DNA of 64,000 bases from Burkholderia seminalis DSM 23518 (GTDB lineage Bacteria > Pseudomonadota > Gammaproteobacteria > Burkholderiales > Burkholderiaceae). The notes beneath the pieces are model-generated. The model did not search any database, had not been told where the DNA came from, and saw only the letters and a list, made by a program, of their open reading frames with translations. This document shows, piece by piece, positions 26,980-36,109 of the stretch. A program made the position numbers and the translations under genes. Numbering within the stretch: the first letter of the stretch is position 1; every line of letters starts with the position of its first letter. The stretch spans positions 223,814-287,813 of the forward strand of contig NZ_CADFDK010000009.1 of NCBI RefSeq assembly GCF_902832885.1, in the 5' to 3' direction.

Positions 26980-28764
26980 CTACGCCCGATACACCTCGAT
27001 CCGGTTGCGGCCGCGTTCCTTCGCGAGATAGAGCGCCTTGTCGGCGCGCGACAGCGCCTGGTAGGCACCCAGGTCCGACTCCCGCATCGCGTCGATGCCG
27101 ATGCTGACGGTCAGCACGATCTGCTCGTCCTCGTGCGTGAGCTGCGTCTGCCGCGCGCGCTGCTGCACGCGCCGCGCAAAGGCCAGCGCCGTCTCGAGGT
27201 CCGATCCCGGCAGCACGATCGCGAACTCCTCGCCGCCGACCCGGCCCACGATGCAGTCCGGCCCGGTTTCCGCGAGCAGCAGCCGCGCGAAATGCCGCAG
27301 CGCGCGGTCGCCGAGCGGGTGGCCCCAGCGGTCGTTCAGCGCCTTGAAGTGATCGAGGTCGAGCATCAGCACGGCGGCAGCGTGGCCGGTCGCGCGTACG
27401 CCGCGTAGCGCCGCTTCGCTTTGCCGCATGAACGCATGGCGATTCGACAGTTGCGTCAGATGGTCGGTCGTCGCCATCCGGTGCAATTCGGCCTCGATGT
27501 GCTTGCGGTCGGTCGCATCGGTGATGAAGCCGTGCCACACGGTGCCGCCGTCGATCGTGCGCTGCGGGCGCGCATCGCCTTCGCGCCAGCGCAGGCCCTG
27601 CCCGGGCAGCAGCACGCGATACTCGAGACGCCACGGCGTCAGGTGCACCGACGATTCCTGCAGCGACTGCCGATAGGCGGCCAGGTCGGCCGGATGGATC
27701 CGCGTCTCGACCGTGTCCGCCTGGCGGGCGAGCTGCTCGGACGTCAGTTCGTAGATGTCGCGGACACCGGCGCTCGCATACGAGAAGAAGCGGCGCCCGC
27801 CGGCGGTCTGCCGCAACTGGAATACGAGCCCGGGAACCTGGTCGGTGAGGTCCGTGACGAGCGCGGCCGAGTCGAGCAGCCGCTCGGCGAGCTCGCGCAG
27901 CGCGGTGATGTCCGTGGTCGTGCCGACCATCCGCAGCGCGCGGCCGTTGCCGTCGCGCGCGATCACCTTGCCGCGGCTGCGGATCCACTTGTACGTGCCG
28001 TCCTTGCAGCGGATGCGGTGCTCGACTTCGTAGCTGTCGGTCCGGCTCTCGAAATGGGCGAGCATCGCGGCCTTCACGTCGTCGGCGTCGTCCGGGTGCA
28101 GGCGTTCGTAAGCGTCCTCGATCCGGTTGCTCAGCTCGTGCGGCGCGTAGCCGAGCATCGCCTTCCACGCCGGCGAATAATGGATCTCGCCGGTTTCCAC
28201 GTTGCGATCCCACACGCCGGTGCCGCTTTCGGTCAGCGCCAGCGCCGTCAGCGTGCTGTGCTCCTCGACGCGCGCCAGCCGTTCGCGCAACGCGGTTTCC
28301 GTGAGGGCGCGGGCCAGCGCGCGCTCGGCCACGACCGCGAGGTCGAGCAGCAGCGCGCATGGCGTGCCGTCGAGCGTCAGGGGGGTGTCGTTGGCGATGC
28401 ACAGCGTGCCGAGCGTCGTGCCGTCGGCGGTGGTCAGCTCACAGGCCGCGACGATCTGCGGCGCGTGCGGCGGGCCGTCGTCGCATCGCAGGTCGTGTAT
28501 GACGTAGCGTCTGCCGGCGGACGGATCGCGTTCGACGTGCGCTGGAAAACAGTCGGCCGGAAGCGGGTCGGGCACGGCTCCGTCGGCCGCCAGCACGCGT
28601 TGCGTGCCGCGGCCGGCGCGCGCGACGAACGCGCCGGCCGCGCGTGCATGCGCACGCGCAATACGGCAGACGGCGACGAGTTCGGGCAGCGCCGCAAGCG
28701 CCGGCTGCTTGTCGGCGGGATCGCGTGCGGCGGCCGGCGCGTCGCCGGTCTCGGTGATGAACAT
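26980..28764 (-). CDS. Diguanylate cyclase with GAF-like and two PAS domains
   Basis: The 594-residue protein has a GAF-like N-terminal region (about 20-150), two PAS/PAC modules (about 180-310 and 310-430, the first with PYSPAWKAMLGY-type motif as HYSPAWKAMLGY and HRIRCKDGTYKWI) and a C-terminal GGDEF domain. The active-site loop reads VGGEEFAIV, a form compatible with c-di-GMP synthesis; the metal Asp (LDLDHFKALND) is present. No membrane helix or HAMP is seen, so it is a soluble sensor-cyclase. The ATG at 28764 has AGGCGG upstream. It is convergent with the second MFS gene. Confidence 0.9.
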   Translation of the reverse strand: MFITETGDAPAAARDPADKQPALAALPELVAVCRIARAHARAAGAFVARAGRGTQRVLAADGAVPDPLPADCFPAHVERDPSAGRRYVIHDLRCDDGPPHAPQIVAACELTTADGTTLGTLCIANDTPLTLDGTPCALLLDLAVVAERALARALTETALRERLARVEEHSTLTALALTESGTGVWDRNVETGEIHYSPAWKAMLGYAPHELSNRIEDAYERLHPDDADDVKAAMLAHFESRTDSYEVEHRIRCKDGTYKWIRSRGKVIARDGNGRALRMVGTTTDITALRELAERLLDSAALVTDLTDQVPGLVFQLRQTAGGRRFFSYASAGVRDIYELTSEQLARQADTVETRIHPADLAAYRQSLQESSVHLTPWRLEYRVLLPGQGLRWREGDARPQRTIDGGTVWHGFITDATDRKHIEAELHRMATTDHLTQLSNRHAFMRQSEAALRGVRATGHAAAVLMLDLDHFKALNDRWGHPLGDRALRHFARLLLAETGPDCIVGRVGGEEFAIVLPGSDLETALAFARRVQQRARQTQLTHEDEQIVLTVSIGIDAMRESDLGAYQALSRADKALYLAKERGRNRIEVYRA

Positions 28765-29098
28765 ACGGAACCGCCTGGTCGAATTCCGCAACGGACGATT
28801 GCCCTCGTGATCGGACGAGGTTGCGTGGGGACTGCAATCGCAGAGCTTACTGTCGCGCGGAATGCGTGGCAAGCGTGTCGGAATCGATGGGTGGCACCGG
28901 TCATTTGTGCCGTCGGAGAACGAATTCGCGAGAGCGTTCCCGCAGACGAATCGAGCGTTCCGCGCCGGCCCGTCAACCTGCCGCCGAACGCCGGGCGACC
29001 ATCGGTCGAGTCGTCGCCGGGCATCGCCGTGTTCCGTCACGTTTGCCGGCGTTCGATCCGTTGGCCGGCCCCGCTCGGCGCGGGGCCGGCGCGATCGA
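28765..29098. other. Intergenic region upstream of the diguanylate cyclase
   Basis: No gene is supported in these 334 bases. They must hold the promoter of the minus-strand diguanylate cyclase gene, but no strong sigma70 boxes stand out. A 10-bp GC hairpin (29064-29073 with 29081-29090) lies 9 bp beyond the stop of the SDR gene and may act as its terminator, although it lacks a T run. Confidence 0.5.
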
Positions 29099-29893
29099 TC
29101 AGCTCGCGTAGCGCGGTGCGGGCGTATCGGACGACAGGTGCGGCGCCATCGTGCGGCGTGCGGTCTCGTATGCGTCCCATTCGTCGCCCGCGTGCAGCGA
29201 CGGGATCGTCACGAGTTCGCCGCGATCGAAGCCGACGAGTGCCGCGTCGACCATGTCGGGCGCCGTCATCACGATTTCCTTCGGCAGGTGCTCGAGCGGC
29301 AGGCCGCCCGTCTGCCAGAAATCGGTGGCCGTCGCGCCCGGCAGCACGGCCTGCACCCGTACGCCCTTGTCGGCGAGTTCGTGATGCAGCGACTGGCTGA
29401 ACGCGAGCACGAACGCCTTGCTGCCGCCATACACGCCGTTCAGCGTTTCCGGCGAGATCGCGACGATCGACGAAATGTTGATCACGGCGCCGCCGCCGCG
29501 CGCGACGAAGCCGGGCACGGCCGCGTAGGTCAGGCGCGTGAGCGCCGTCACGTTCAGGTCGATCATCCGCGTCATCGCGTCGACGTCGCTGTCGAGCAGC
29601 GGCGCATGCGTGCCGATGCCCGCGTTGTTCACGAGCAGCGTGATGCTCGCGTCCTGCTTGAGCTTCGCCTCGACGGCGGCGAGCGCCGCGCGGTCGTTGA
29701 GGTCCGCGTCGACGATCTCGACGCTGCGCTGCGTGTCGTTCGTGATGCGCTCGGCGAGGGCGCTCAGCCGGTCGCGATTGCGCGCGACCAGGATCAGGTC
29801 GTAGCCGCGGCGCGCGAGGCGGTCCGCGTAGACGGCGCCGATGCCCGACGAGGCGCCGGTAATGAGGGCGGTACCGCGATGTGCTTGCGTCAT
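29099..29893 (-). CDS. Short-chain dehydrogenase/reductase
   Basis: The 264-residue protein is a classical SDR: the dinucleotide motif TGASSGIG near residue 12, NNAG near 88, a serine in INISS and the catalytic YGGSK pair. It reduces or oxidises a carbonyl/hydroxyl with NAD(P). The substrate is not evident. It is divergent from a GlxA-type regulator 136 bp away, which probably controls it. A frame extending upstream of the ATG at 29893 lacks SDR content. Confidence 0.9.
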   Translation of the reverse strand: MTQAHRGTALITGASSGIGAVYADRLARRGYDLILVARNRDRLSALAERITNDTQRSVEIVDADLNDRAALAAVEAKLKQDASITLLVNNAGIGTHAPLLDSDVDAMTRMIDLNVTALTRLTYAAVPGFVARGGGAVINISSIVAISPETLNGVYGGSKAFVLAFSQSLHHELADKGVRVQAVLPGATATDFWQTGGLPLEHLPKEIVMTAPDMVDAALVGFDRGELVTIPSLHAGDEWDAYETARRTMAPHLSSDTPAPRYAS

Positions 29894-30029
29894 GATGTGC
29901 TCCGTTTCGGTGGGAATGGCCGGATGGCGTGAAGCCATTCTGGCGCCGAAGTGCGGCGACACAAATGACGTAGATGGGTATGATTCAGGACATCGGGCCG
30001 ATGACCGCGCCCGGGACCGGAGAATCCTC

Positions 30030-30989
30030 ATGCACCGAATCGGCTTTCTGATCAGCGACGGCTTCCAGATCATGGCGCTCGCCGCGCAGTCGGTGTTCGA
30101 GTACGCGAACATGGGCACGCGCGAGCCGTTCTACGTGATGGACAGCTATTCGGTCGACGGCGGCGACGTGCGCTCGTCGCTCGGGCTGACGGTCGCGACG
30201 CGCGCGCTGCGCGGGCGGATCGACGTCGATACGTGGATCGTCGCGGGCGTCAACGATCCGCTCGTCTCGCCGGCGCCGGCCGGCGTCGTCACCTACCTGA
30301 GGCGCGCGAATGCGCGCGCGCGGCGGATCGCCGGCATCTGCACGGGCGCGTTCGTGCTGGCCGAGGCCGGGCTGCTCGCGCAGCGCCGCGCGACCACGCA
30401 CTGGGCGTTCGGCCGCGACATGCAGCGGCACTACCCGGAGATTCGCGTCGAGGAAGACCGGATCTACATCGTCGACGGGCCGATCTGGACCTCGGCCGGG
30501 ATGACGGCCGGGCTGGACCTCGCGCTCGCGATGGTGGAAAAGGACCTGGGCGCCGACGCCGCGCGCTCGGTCGCGCACAAGCTCGTGATGCACCAGCGCC
30601 GCGGCGGCGGCCAGTCGCAGCATTCCGAAATGCTCGATCTCGCGCCGAAATCCGACCGGATCCAGAACGCGCTGAACTATGCGCGGCGCAACCTCGGCCG
30701 CGCGCTGACCGTCGAGGAACTCGCCGAAGCCGTCCACCTGAGCCCGCGCCAGTTCAGCCGGGTGTTCACGCTCGAAACGGGGCAGTCGCCGGCGAAGGCG
30801 ATCGAACGGCTGCGGCTCGAATCCGCGCGGCTGATGATCGAGCAGAGCCGCCATCCGCTCGACGTGATCGCGAAGGAGAACGGCTTTCGCGACCGCCGGC
30901 ACATGCGCGAGGCGTTCGTGCGCGGGTTCGGCGTGCCGCCGCAGGCGATGCGGCGCGACGCGCGGCTGGACGAACGGGAAACGGGCTGA
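30030..30989 (+). CDS. GlxA-family AraC regulator with DJ-1/PfpI domain
   Basis: The 319-residue protein has an N-terminal DJ-1/PfpI-like domain (about 1-170) with the nucleophile-elbow sequence GICTGAFVLAEAG, followed by an AraC-type DNA-binding domain (about 215-310). This two-domain form is the GlxA family, in which the first domain senses an amine or amino-acid metabolite. The ATG at 30030 follows GACCGGAGA. It probably activates the divergent SDR gene. Confidence 0.9.
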   Translation: MHRIGFLISDGFQIMALAAQSVFEYANMGTREPFYVMDSYSVDGGDVRSSLGLTVATRALRGRIDVDTWIVAGVNDPLVSPAPAGVVTYLRRANARARRIAGICTGAFVLAEAGLLAQRRATTHWAFGRDMQRHYPEIRVEEDRIYIVDGPIWTSAGMTAGLDLALAMVEKDLGADAARSVAHKLVMHQRRGGGQSQHSEMLDLAPKSDRIQNALNYARRNLGRALTVEELAEAVHLSPRQFSRVFTLETGQSPAKAIERLRLESARLMIEQSRHPLDVIAKENGFRDRRHMREAFVRGFGVPPQAMRRDARLDERETG

Positions 30990-31054
30990 CGCGGGCGCCA
31001 GCGCGGCCCGGGAAAAGCGCGCAAAATCTCCGGCACCCTTCGTGAGGAGACACC

Positions 31055-32203
31055 ATGCCCGCCGAGCCGTTCCGCATTGCGATACCCGACCATGCGCTGG
31101 ACGACCTGCGCCGGCGCCTGCGCGACAGCCGCCCGCCGCTGCTGACCCCCGCCGAGCCGTGGCAGCAGGGCGTCGACGGCGCGTGGCTGCGCGAACTGGT
31201 TGCATACTGGGCCGAAGGCTTCGACTGGCGTGCGGTGGAGCGTGCGCTGAACCGGTTGCCGCAGTTCGTTGCCGACGTAAGCGGGCAGCGCGTGCATTTC
31301 ATTCACCGGCGCGGGGCGGGACCGAAACCTTATCCGCTCGTCATCACGCACGGCTGGCCGGGCTCCGTGTTCGAATTCGACGCGCTGATCGACCGCCTGT
31401 GCGACCCGGCGGCCTTCGGCGGCGATCCCGACGACGCGTTCGACGTCGTCGTGCCGTCGTTGCCCGGCTTCCTGTTTTCGCCCGCGCCCGCGGCGCCGGG
31501 CATGGCGGCATTCCAGGTCGCCGACCGCTGGGCGGCGTTGATGTCCGGTCTCGGTTATCGGCGCTTCGGTGCGCAGGGCGGCGATCTCGGCGCGGGCGTG
31601 TCGATCGCGCTCGGCGTGCGACATGCCGACCGGGTGGACGGCATCCATCTGAACTACCTGCCCGGCAGTTACGAGCCGCCGGCCGACGCGGCGTTGCCGT
31701 TGACCGGAGACGAGCAGGCCTTCCTGACGCAGCGCGGCGAGTGGGCCGCGCTGGAAGGCGGATACGCCCATATGCACATGACCAAGCCGCAGACGCTGGC
31801 CGTCGCGCTCAACGATTCGCCGGCCGGGCTGGCCGCATGGATCGCCGAGAAATTCCGCGCGTGGAGCGATTGCGACGGCGACGTCGCGCGGCGGTTTTCG
31901 CACGATACGCTGCTGACCGGCATCTCGCTCTACTGGTTCACCGGCTGCATCGGCTCGTCGATGCAGATGTATTGGGAAAACCGGCTGCAGCCGATGCGCT
32001 TCGCGGCCGGGCAACGCGTGGCGGTGCCCGTCGCGTATGCGCGTTTCCCGAAGGAAATCGGCCGGCCGCCGCGCAGCTGGCTCGAACGCGTATTCGACGT
32101 CGTGCAGTGGACCGACATGCCGAGCGGCGGCCATTTTGCCGCGATGGAGGAGCCGGATCTGCTGGCCGACGACGTGCGGCGATTCTTCCGGCGGTTTCGG
32201 TAA
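31055..32203 (+). CDS. Epoxide hydrolase, microsomal type
   Basis: The 382-residue alpha/beta hydrolase has an N-terminal EHN domain (about 1-110, FRIAIPDHALDDLRRRL), the oxyanion motif HGWPGS (99-104), nucleophile Asp177 (GGDLG) and catalytic His360 (SGGHFAAMEEP). These are the hallmarks of microsomal-type epoxide hydrolases, which open epoxides to diols through an ester intermediate. The ribosome site GAGGAGA precedes the ATG. It follows the GlxA-type regulator by 65 bp and may belong to its regulon. Confidence 0.92.
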   Translation: MPAEPFRIAIPDHALDDLRRRLRDSRPPLLTPAEPWQQGVDGAWLRELVAYWAEGFDWRAVERALNRLPQFVADVSGQRVHFIHRRGAGPKPYPLVITHGWPGSVFEFDALIDRLCDPAAFGGDPDDAFDVVVPSLPGFLFSPAPAAPGMAAFQVADRWAALMSGLGYRRFGAQGGDLGAGVSIALGVRHADRVDGIHLNYLPGSYEPPADAALPLTGDEQAFLTQRGEWAALEGGYAHMHMTKPQTLAVALNDSPAGLAAWIAEKFRAWSDCDGDVARRFSHDTLLTGISLYWFTGCIGSSMQMYWENRLQPMRFAAGQRVAVPVAYARFPKEIGRPPRSWLERVFDVVQWTDMPSGGHFAAMEEPDLLADDVRRFFRRFR

Positions 32204-32224
32204 TGCGCGGCCGGGCCGTCTGGC

Positions 32225-32716
32225 TTACCGCGTGACGAACGGCGCGGCGTCGTCCGGCGCGGTGCGCGCATGCTTGCGCTGGCGCAGCAGCGCGACGCGG
32301 CAATTCTCGCGCGCGGTCTCGCGGCCGTCGTCGTCGAGCAGCACGAGGTCGCCGCGCATCACGTTCAGCGTGATCACGTCCTCGCCCGGCGCGCCGAGCG
32401 TTTCCGGCGTATGCACCGAGCCGGCCGGTTCGAGCACGGTCGAGCCGGCGTGCGCGACCCAGTCGTACTCCCGGTAGCGCCACGCACCCTGCAGCGTATG
32501 GACGAACACCTCGCCGTCGTGACGGTGGCGCGGCAGCGTGCCGCCGGCCGGCATCTTCAGCAGCGCGGTGAGCGTGTCCTCGGCCGCATTGATGTGCAGG
32601 TACTTGATCGCGAGCCCCGGCAGGTCGGCGCTCATCGGCAGCCACGGCAGCGCGTCGCCGGGCAGGCACGAGATCGGCGGCAGGTCGGTGGGGGGCAGGG
32701 CGGGCGGCTGCGTCAT
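32225..32716 (-). CDS. Cupin-domain protein, ChrR/dihydroxyacetophenone-dioxygenase-like
   Basis: The 163-residue protein is a single cupin with the metal motif HRHDGEVFVHTLQGAWRY (two His and a Glu) and a later His in SVHTPET. It resembles the ChrR-like cupins that include 2,4'-dihydroxyacetophenone dioxygenase and acetylacetone dioxygenase, which cleave C-C bonds with iron. It is divergent from a MarR-type regulator 168 bp away. Dioxygenase activity is inference from the family. Confidence 0.75.
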   Translation of the reverse strand: MTQPPALPPTDLPPISCLPGDALPWLPMSADLPGLAIKYLHINAAEDTLTALLKMPAGGTLPRHRHDGEVFVHTLQGAWRYREYDWVAHAGSTVLEPAGSVHTPETLGAPGEDVITLNVMRGDLVLLDDDGRETARENCRVALLRQRKHARTAPDDAAPFVTR

Positions 32717-32838
32717 GGCGGGAGGCGGAGCGGAAATGGGGAGTCAGCATTATCGCAGAGCAACTTCGCACGGCGGAACGCGGCCGTTCTCGGCGACGCG
32801 GGTCTGGCCGGGCCCACGATCCTGACAACCTGAAATAT

Positions 32839-32864
32839 ACAGCCAAACTGTACAGTTAAACTGT
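32839..32864. promoter_or_regulatory. Tandem 13-bp operator for the MarR regulator
   Basis: Two 13-mers stand head to tail: ACAGCCAAACTGT and ACAGTTAAACTGT. The second is a perfect palindrome about one centre base; both have ACAG...CTGT ends. They lie 20 bp upstream of the MarR ATG and within the region shared with the divergent cupin gene. The position would block transcription of the regulator and perhaps the cupin gene. Confidence 0.6.
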
Positions 32865-32884
32865 CGATGTGATATCGTGGCGCC

Positions 32885-33355
32885 ATGAACACGCGATCGT
32901 CCCCCTCCGATACGCGCCCGCTTGCCGGGCTCGCCGGCGAACTCCGCATCTCGGTCGGCAAGCTGATACGGCGCATGCGGGAGCAGACCCATCCGAACGA
33001 CCTCACTTCATCGCAGAAATCGGTGCTGCTGCGGCTCGACCGCGACGGCCCGGCTACCGTATCGGCGCTGGCCCGTGCCGAAAGCGTGCGCCCGCAGTCG
33101 ATGCGCGTGACGGTCGCGACGCTCGAGGCGCTCGGCGCCGTCAGCGGCGCGCCCGACCCGACCGACGGCCGGCAGACGCTGATCGCGCTCACTCCCGGGT
33201 TTCGCAAGATGCTGCAGGCCAACCGTGCAGCCAAGGACGACTGGCTGTTCCGCGCGCTGCACGCGCAGCTGTCGGCGGCGGAACAGGCCGAGCTCGCCGC
33301 TGCCGTGAAGCTGCTGCAGCGGCTCGCCGAATTTCAGGATCCCGCCCGCCCGTGA
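32885..33355 (+). CDS. MarR-family transcriptional regulator
   Basis: The 156-residue protein has the MarR layout: an N-terminal dimer helix, a winged helix with SQKSVLLRLDRDGPATVSAL and the wing (DPTDGRQTLIALT) containing the conserved D-x-R. It is a ligand-responsive repressor. A tandem operator overlaps its promoter, so it is likely autoregulated. The two following genes, a small membrane protein and an MFS exporter (overlapping by 4 bp), are probably under its control. Confidence 0.9.
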   Translation: MNTRSSPSDTRPLAGLAGELRISVGKLIRRMREQTHPNDLTSSQKSVLLRLDRDGPATVSALARAESVRPQSMRVTVATLEALGAVSGAPDPTDGRQTLIALTPGFRKMLQANRAAKDDWLFRALHAQLSAAEQAELAAAVKLLQRLAEFQDPARP

Positions 33356-33392
33356 ACCGCCTCGGCCCGCACGCCGAAAGGACCGCCCGACC

Positions 33393-33728
33393 ATGAACCT
33401 CCTGCATCTCGTGTCGTACTTCTTCGGCGGCGCGTTTCTCGCGAACGTCGTGCCGCATCTCGTCAGCGGGCTGCGCGGCGAGCCGTTCCAGACGCCGTTC
33501 GCGAATCCGTCCGGCCGCGGGCTGTCGTCGTCCACCGTGAATGTCGTGTGGGGCGTCGTGAACCTCGCGATCGCCTACGCGCTCGTGTGCCGCGTCGGCG
33601 ATTTCGACCTGAGAAGCACGGCCGACGCCGCGGCGCTCGGGCTCGGCATCCTCGCGCTCGGCCTGTTCCTCGCGTGGCACTTCGGCACCCTGCACGGCGG
33701 CAACGAGCCCGGCCGGAAGCGGCCATGA
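33393..33728 (+). CDS. Small inner-membrane protein, unknown
   Basis: The 111-residue protein has three hydrophobic segments (about 3-22, 48-66 and 80-98). It starts 38 bp after the MarR gene and its stop overlaps the ATG of the MFS gene (ATGA), so the two are translationally coupled. I do not recognise a family with confidence. A helper role for the exporter is possible. Confidence 0.75.
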   Translation: MNLLHLVSYFFGGAFLANVVPHLVSGLRGEPFQTPFANPSGRGLSSSTVNVVWGVVNLAIAYALVCRVGDFDLRSTADAAALGLGILALGLFLAWHFGTLHGGNEPGRKRP

Positions 33729-34981
33729 GCGTGCCGGCGGCGGGCGTGTTCCGCTCGCTTCGCAGCTTCAACTATCGGGTCTGGGCGATCGGCTCGCTGG
33801 TGTCGAACATCGGCACCTGGGTGCAGCGTACCGCGCAGGACTGGCTCGTCCTCACGCAGCTCACGCATCACGACGCGTCGGCCGTCGGCACGGTGATGGC
33901 GCTGCAGTTCGGGCCGCAGCTGCTGCTGTTGCCGTGGACCGGCTATGCGGCCGACCGCTTCGACCAGCGCAAGCTGCTGATGACGACCCAGGCGCTGATG
34001 GGCGTGCTGGCGTTGGCGCTCGGCATGCTGACGGTCACGGGCGCCGCACGGCTCGAGCACGTGTACGTTTTTGCGTTCCTGTTCGGCTGTGCGTCGGCGT
34101 TCGACGCGCCGGTGCGGCAAACCTTCGTCGCGGAACTGGTCGGCGATCGCGAGCTGGCGAATGCGGTCGCGCTCAATTCGACGTCGTTCAACGCCGCGCG
34201 GATGATCGGCCCGGCGGCGGCGGGATTCATGATCGCGTCGGTCGGCACGGGCTGGGCATTCGTTGCCAACGGGCTCAGCTTCTTCGCGGTGCTGGCATCG
34301 CTGCTGCTGCTCCGGGAGGACGAACTGCGCGCGAACCTGCGCGCGGGCCGCTCGCGTGGCGGGCTGCTCGACGGCTTCCGCTACGTGTGGCACCGCGAGG
34401 ACCTGAAGGCGATCCTCGTGATGCTGTTCCTGATCGGCACGTTCGGGCTCAACTTCCAGCTGTTCATCTCGACGATGGCCGCCAGCGTGTTTCACGTCGA
34501 TGCGCGCGGGTTCGGGTTCCTGTCGTCGATGATGGCGGTCGGCACGGTGTCCGGCGCGCTGCTGGCGGCCCGCCGCGAGCAGCCGCGCTTCGGGCATCTG
34601 TGGTTCGGCGCGGCGCTGTTCGGGCTCGGTTGCACGTTCGCCGCGCTGGCGCCCGGCTACTGGCTGTTCGCGGCCGCGCTCGTGCTGACGGGCGTCGCCG
34701 CGATCACCTTCATGAACTCGACCAACAGCCTGATGCAGCTGTCCACCGAGCCGGCGATGCGCGGCCGCGTGATGGCGCTGCGCCTCGCGGTCGCGCTCGG
34801 CGGCACGCCGATCGGCGCGCCGGTGGCCGGCTGGGTCGCGAACCATCTCGGCCCGCGCTGGGCGCTCGGCGTCGGCGCGGCGTCCGGTTTTGCCGCGGCG
34901 CTCGTCGCGACGCATTTCGTGAAGCGCAACCGCGACACGCTGCGCGCGGGACGCGCGGTCGAACAGCGCGACGCCGCCTGA
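33725..34981 (+). CDS. MFS exporter, EntS/MFS_3-like
   Basis: The 418-residue protein has twelve predicted helices and matches the MFS_3 family that includes enterobactin exporter EntS, with the N-terminal block FRSLRSFNYRVWAIGSLVSN and the motif IGTWVQRTAQDWLVL. It probably exports a small molecule sensed by the upstream MarR protein. Its ATG overlaps the stop of the preceding gene. The predicted C-terminal tail is polar. Confidence 0.88.
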   Translation: MSVPAAGVFRSLRSFNYRVWAIGSLVSNIGTWVQRTAQDWLVLTQLTHHDASAVGTVMALQFGPQLLLLPWTGYAADRFDQRKLLMTTQALMGVLALALGMLTVTGAARLEHVYVFAFLFGCASAFDAPVRQTFVAELVGDRELANAVALNSTSFNAARMIGPAAAGFMIASVGTGWAFVANGLSFFAVLASLLLLREDELRANLRAGRSRGGLLDGFRYVWHREDLKAILVMLFLIGTFGLNFQLFISTMAASVFHVDARGFGFLSSMMAVGTVSGALLAARREQPRFGHLWFGAALFGLGCTFAALAPGYWLFAAALVLTGVAAITFMNSTNSLMQLSTEPAMRGRVMALRLAVALGGTPIGAPVAGWVANHLGPRWALGVGAASGFAAALVATHFVKRNRDTLRAGRAVEQRDAA

Positions 34982-35053
34982 TGCACGCAAGGCGGCGGGC
35001 GGCGCGTCCGCCCGTCATGCGATGCCGCCGCCGGGATGACCCGCGCGAGCTGT

Positions 35054-36004
35054 CTACGCCGCCGGCCGCACGGCCGCATGCGCGGCTTCCAGGCACGACT
35101 GGAACAGCAGCGCGGCCCGCGACGGCCGCGGCGAGCGCCGCAGCAGGCTCACGAACCGGCACCGGTAATTGAACCGGTGCGGCGCGATCGGCTGCATCAG
35201 CCCCTTGTTTTCGAAACTTTCCGCGTAGTGGTCGGGCAGGAAGCCGAGGTAGCGGCCGGACAGGATCAGCGTCGCGATCGACTCCTGGTCCGACGCGGTC
35301 GCGCTGCGCGTGAGCTTCGCGCGATGACTCAGCTCCATGTTCGGTGAATGGAAGCCGAGCCCGGCGAACGCGTGGTTGCGGATCGTCGTCCACGTGAGCT
35401 TGCCGTGCGGCGCATCGAACAGCGGATGCTGACGGCCGCAGTAGAGCAGCATCCGTTCGTCGAACAGCTCCGCATACTCGAGGCTGCCCGAATTGCGGTG
35501 CGCGGGAATGATCCCGACCTGATAGCTGCCGTCGATGATCCCGCGCTCGACTTCGTTGATCGACGCGACATGCAGGTTCAGCGTGACGTCGGGCGCCTCG
35601 TCGGCGAACTGGCGGATCGCGTCGCCGAGGCGCGCATGCGGGTTGGTGGCCGTCTTGTCGAACACGGCGACGTGCAATTCTCCGCCCATCTTGTCGTGAA
35701 TGCCGTCGATCCTGCTGCGAAATGCTTCCATCGACGCCAGCAGGCGCAGCGTCTCCTCGTACACCGTCTGGCCTTCCGGCGTCAGCGTGAAGCCGGCGCG
35801 GCCGCGCCGGCACAGCACCAGGCCGAGGCGCGTTTCGAGATCCTTCACGTGCCGGCTGATCGTCGAGATGCCGATATTCAGTTCCAGTTCGGCCGCCGCC
35901 ATCCCGCCGCACTGCACGACGCCCTTGAAGACCCGCAGCAGGCGCAGGTCCATGTCGCTGAGCTGCCCCAGCAGCGCGCGGCTCTTCGGTTTCTTTGCTT
36001 GCAT
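35054..36004 (-). CDS. LysR-family regulator of the omega-aminotransferase/mmsA operon
   Basis: The 316-residue protein has an N-terminal LysR winged helix (about 17-80, MDLRLLRVFKGVVQCGGMAAAELEL) and a substrate-binding domain of two alpha/beta lobes. It is divergent from the aminotransferase gene and the 105-bp gap carries a classic LysR-type box, so it very likely controls that operon. ATG at 36004 was chosen over one six codons upstream; both are possible. An amine or omega-amino acid is the likely effector. Confidence 0.9.
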   Translation of the reverse strand: MQAKKPKSRALLGQLSDMDLRLLRVFKGVVQCGGMAAAELELNIGISTISRHVKDLETRLGLVLCRRGRAGFTLTPEGQTVYEETLRLLASMEAFRSRIDGIHDKMGGELHVAVFDKTATNPHARLGDAIRQFADEAPDVTLNLHVASINEVERGIIDGSYQVGIIPAHRNSGSLEYAELFDERMLLYCGRQHPLFDAPHGKLTWTTIRNHAFAGLGFHSPNMELSHRAKLTRSATASDQESIATLILSGRYLGFLPDHYAESFENKGLMQPIAPHRFNYRCRFVSLLRRSPRPSRAALLFQSCLEAAHAAVRPAA

Positions 36005-36047
36005 AGTTGAGCAAGTGAACATTGATATTGCGATATTCAAAAGACTA

Positions 36048-36064
36048 ATTGTCGTCCCGACAAT
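36048..36064. promoter_or_regulatory. LysR-type box ATTGTCG-TCC-CGACAAT
   Basis: Perfect 7-bp arms with a 3-bp centre contain the T-N11-A core typical of LysR operators (ATTGT and ACAAT). It lies midway between the divergent starts of the LysR gene and the aminotransferase gene. Confidence 0.65.
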
Positions 36065-36109
36065 GTGCAACATCATCACAAGGAAGAGGGGCGCGCCGCG
36101 CCGACCGAC

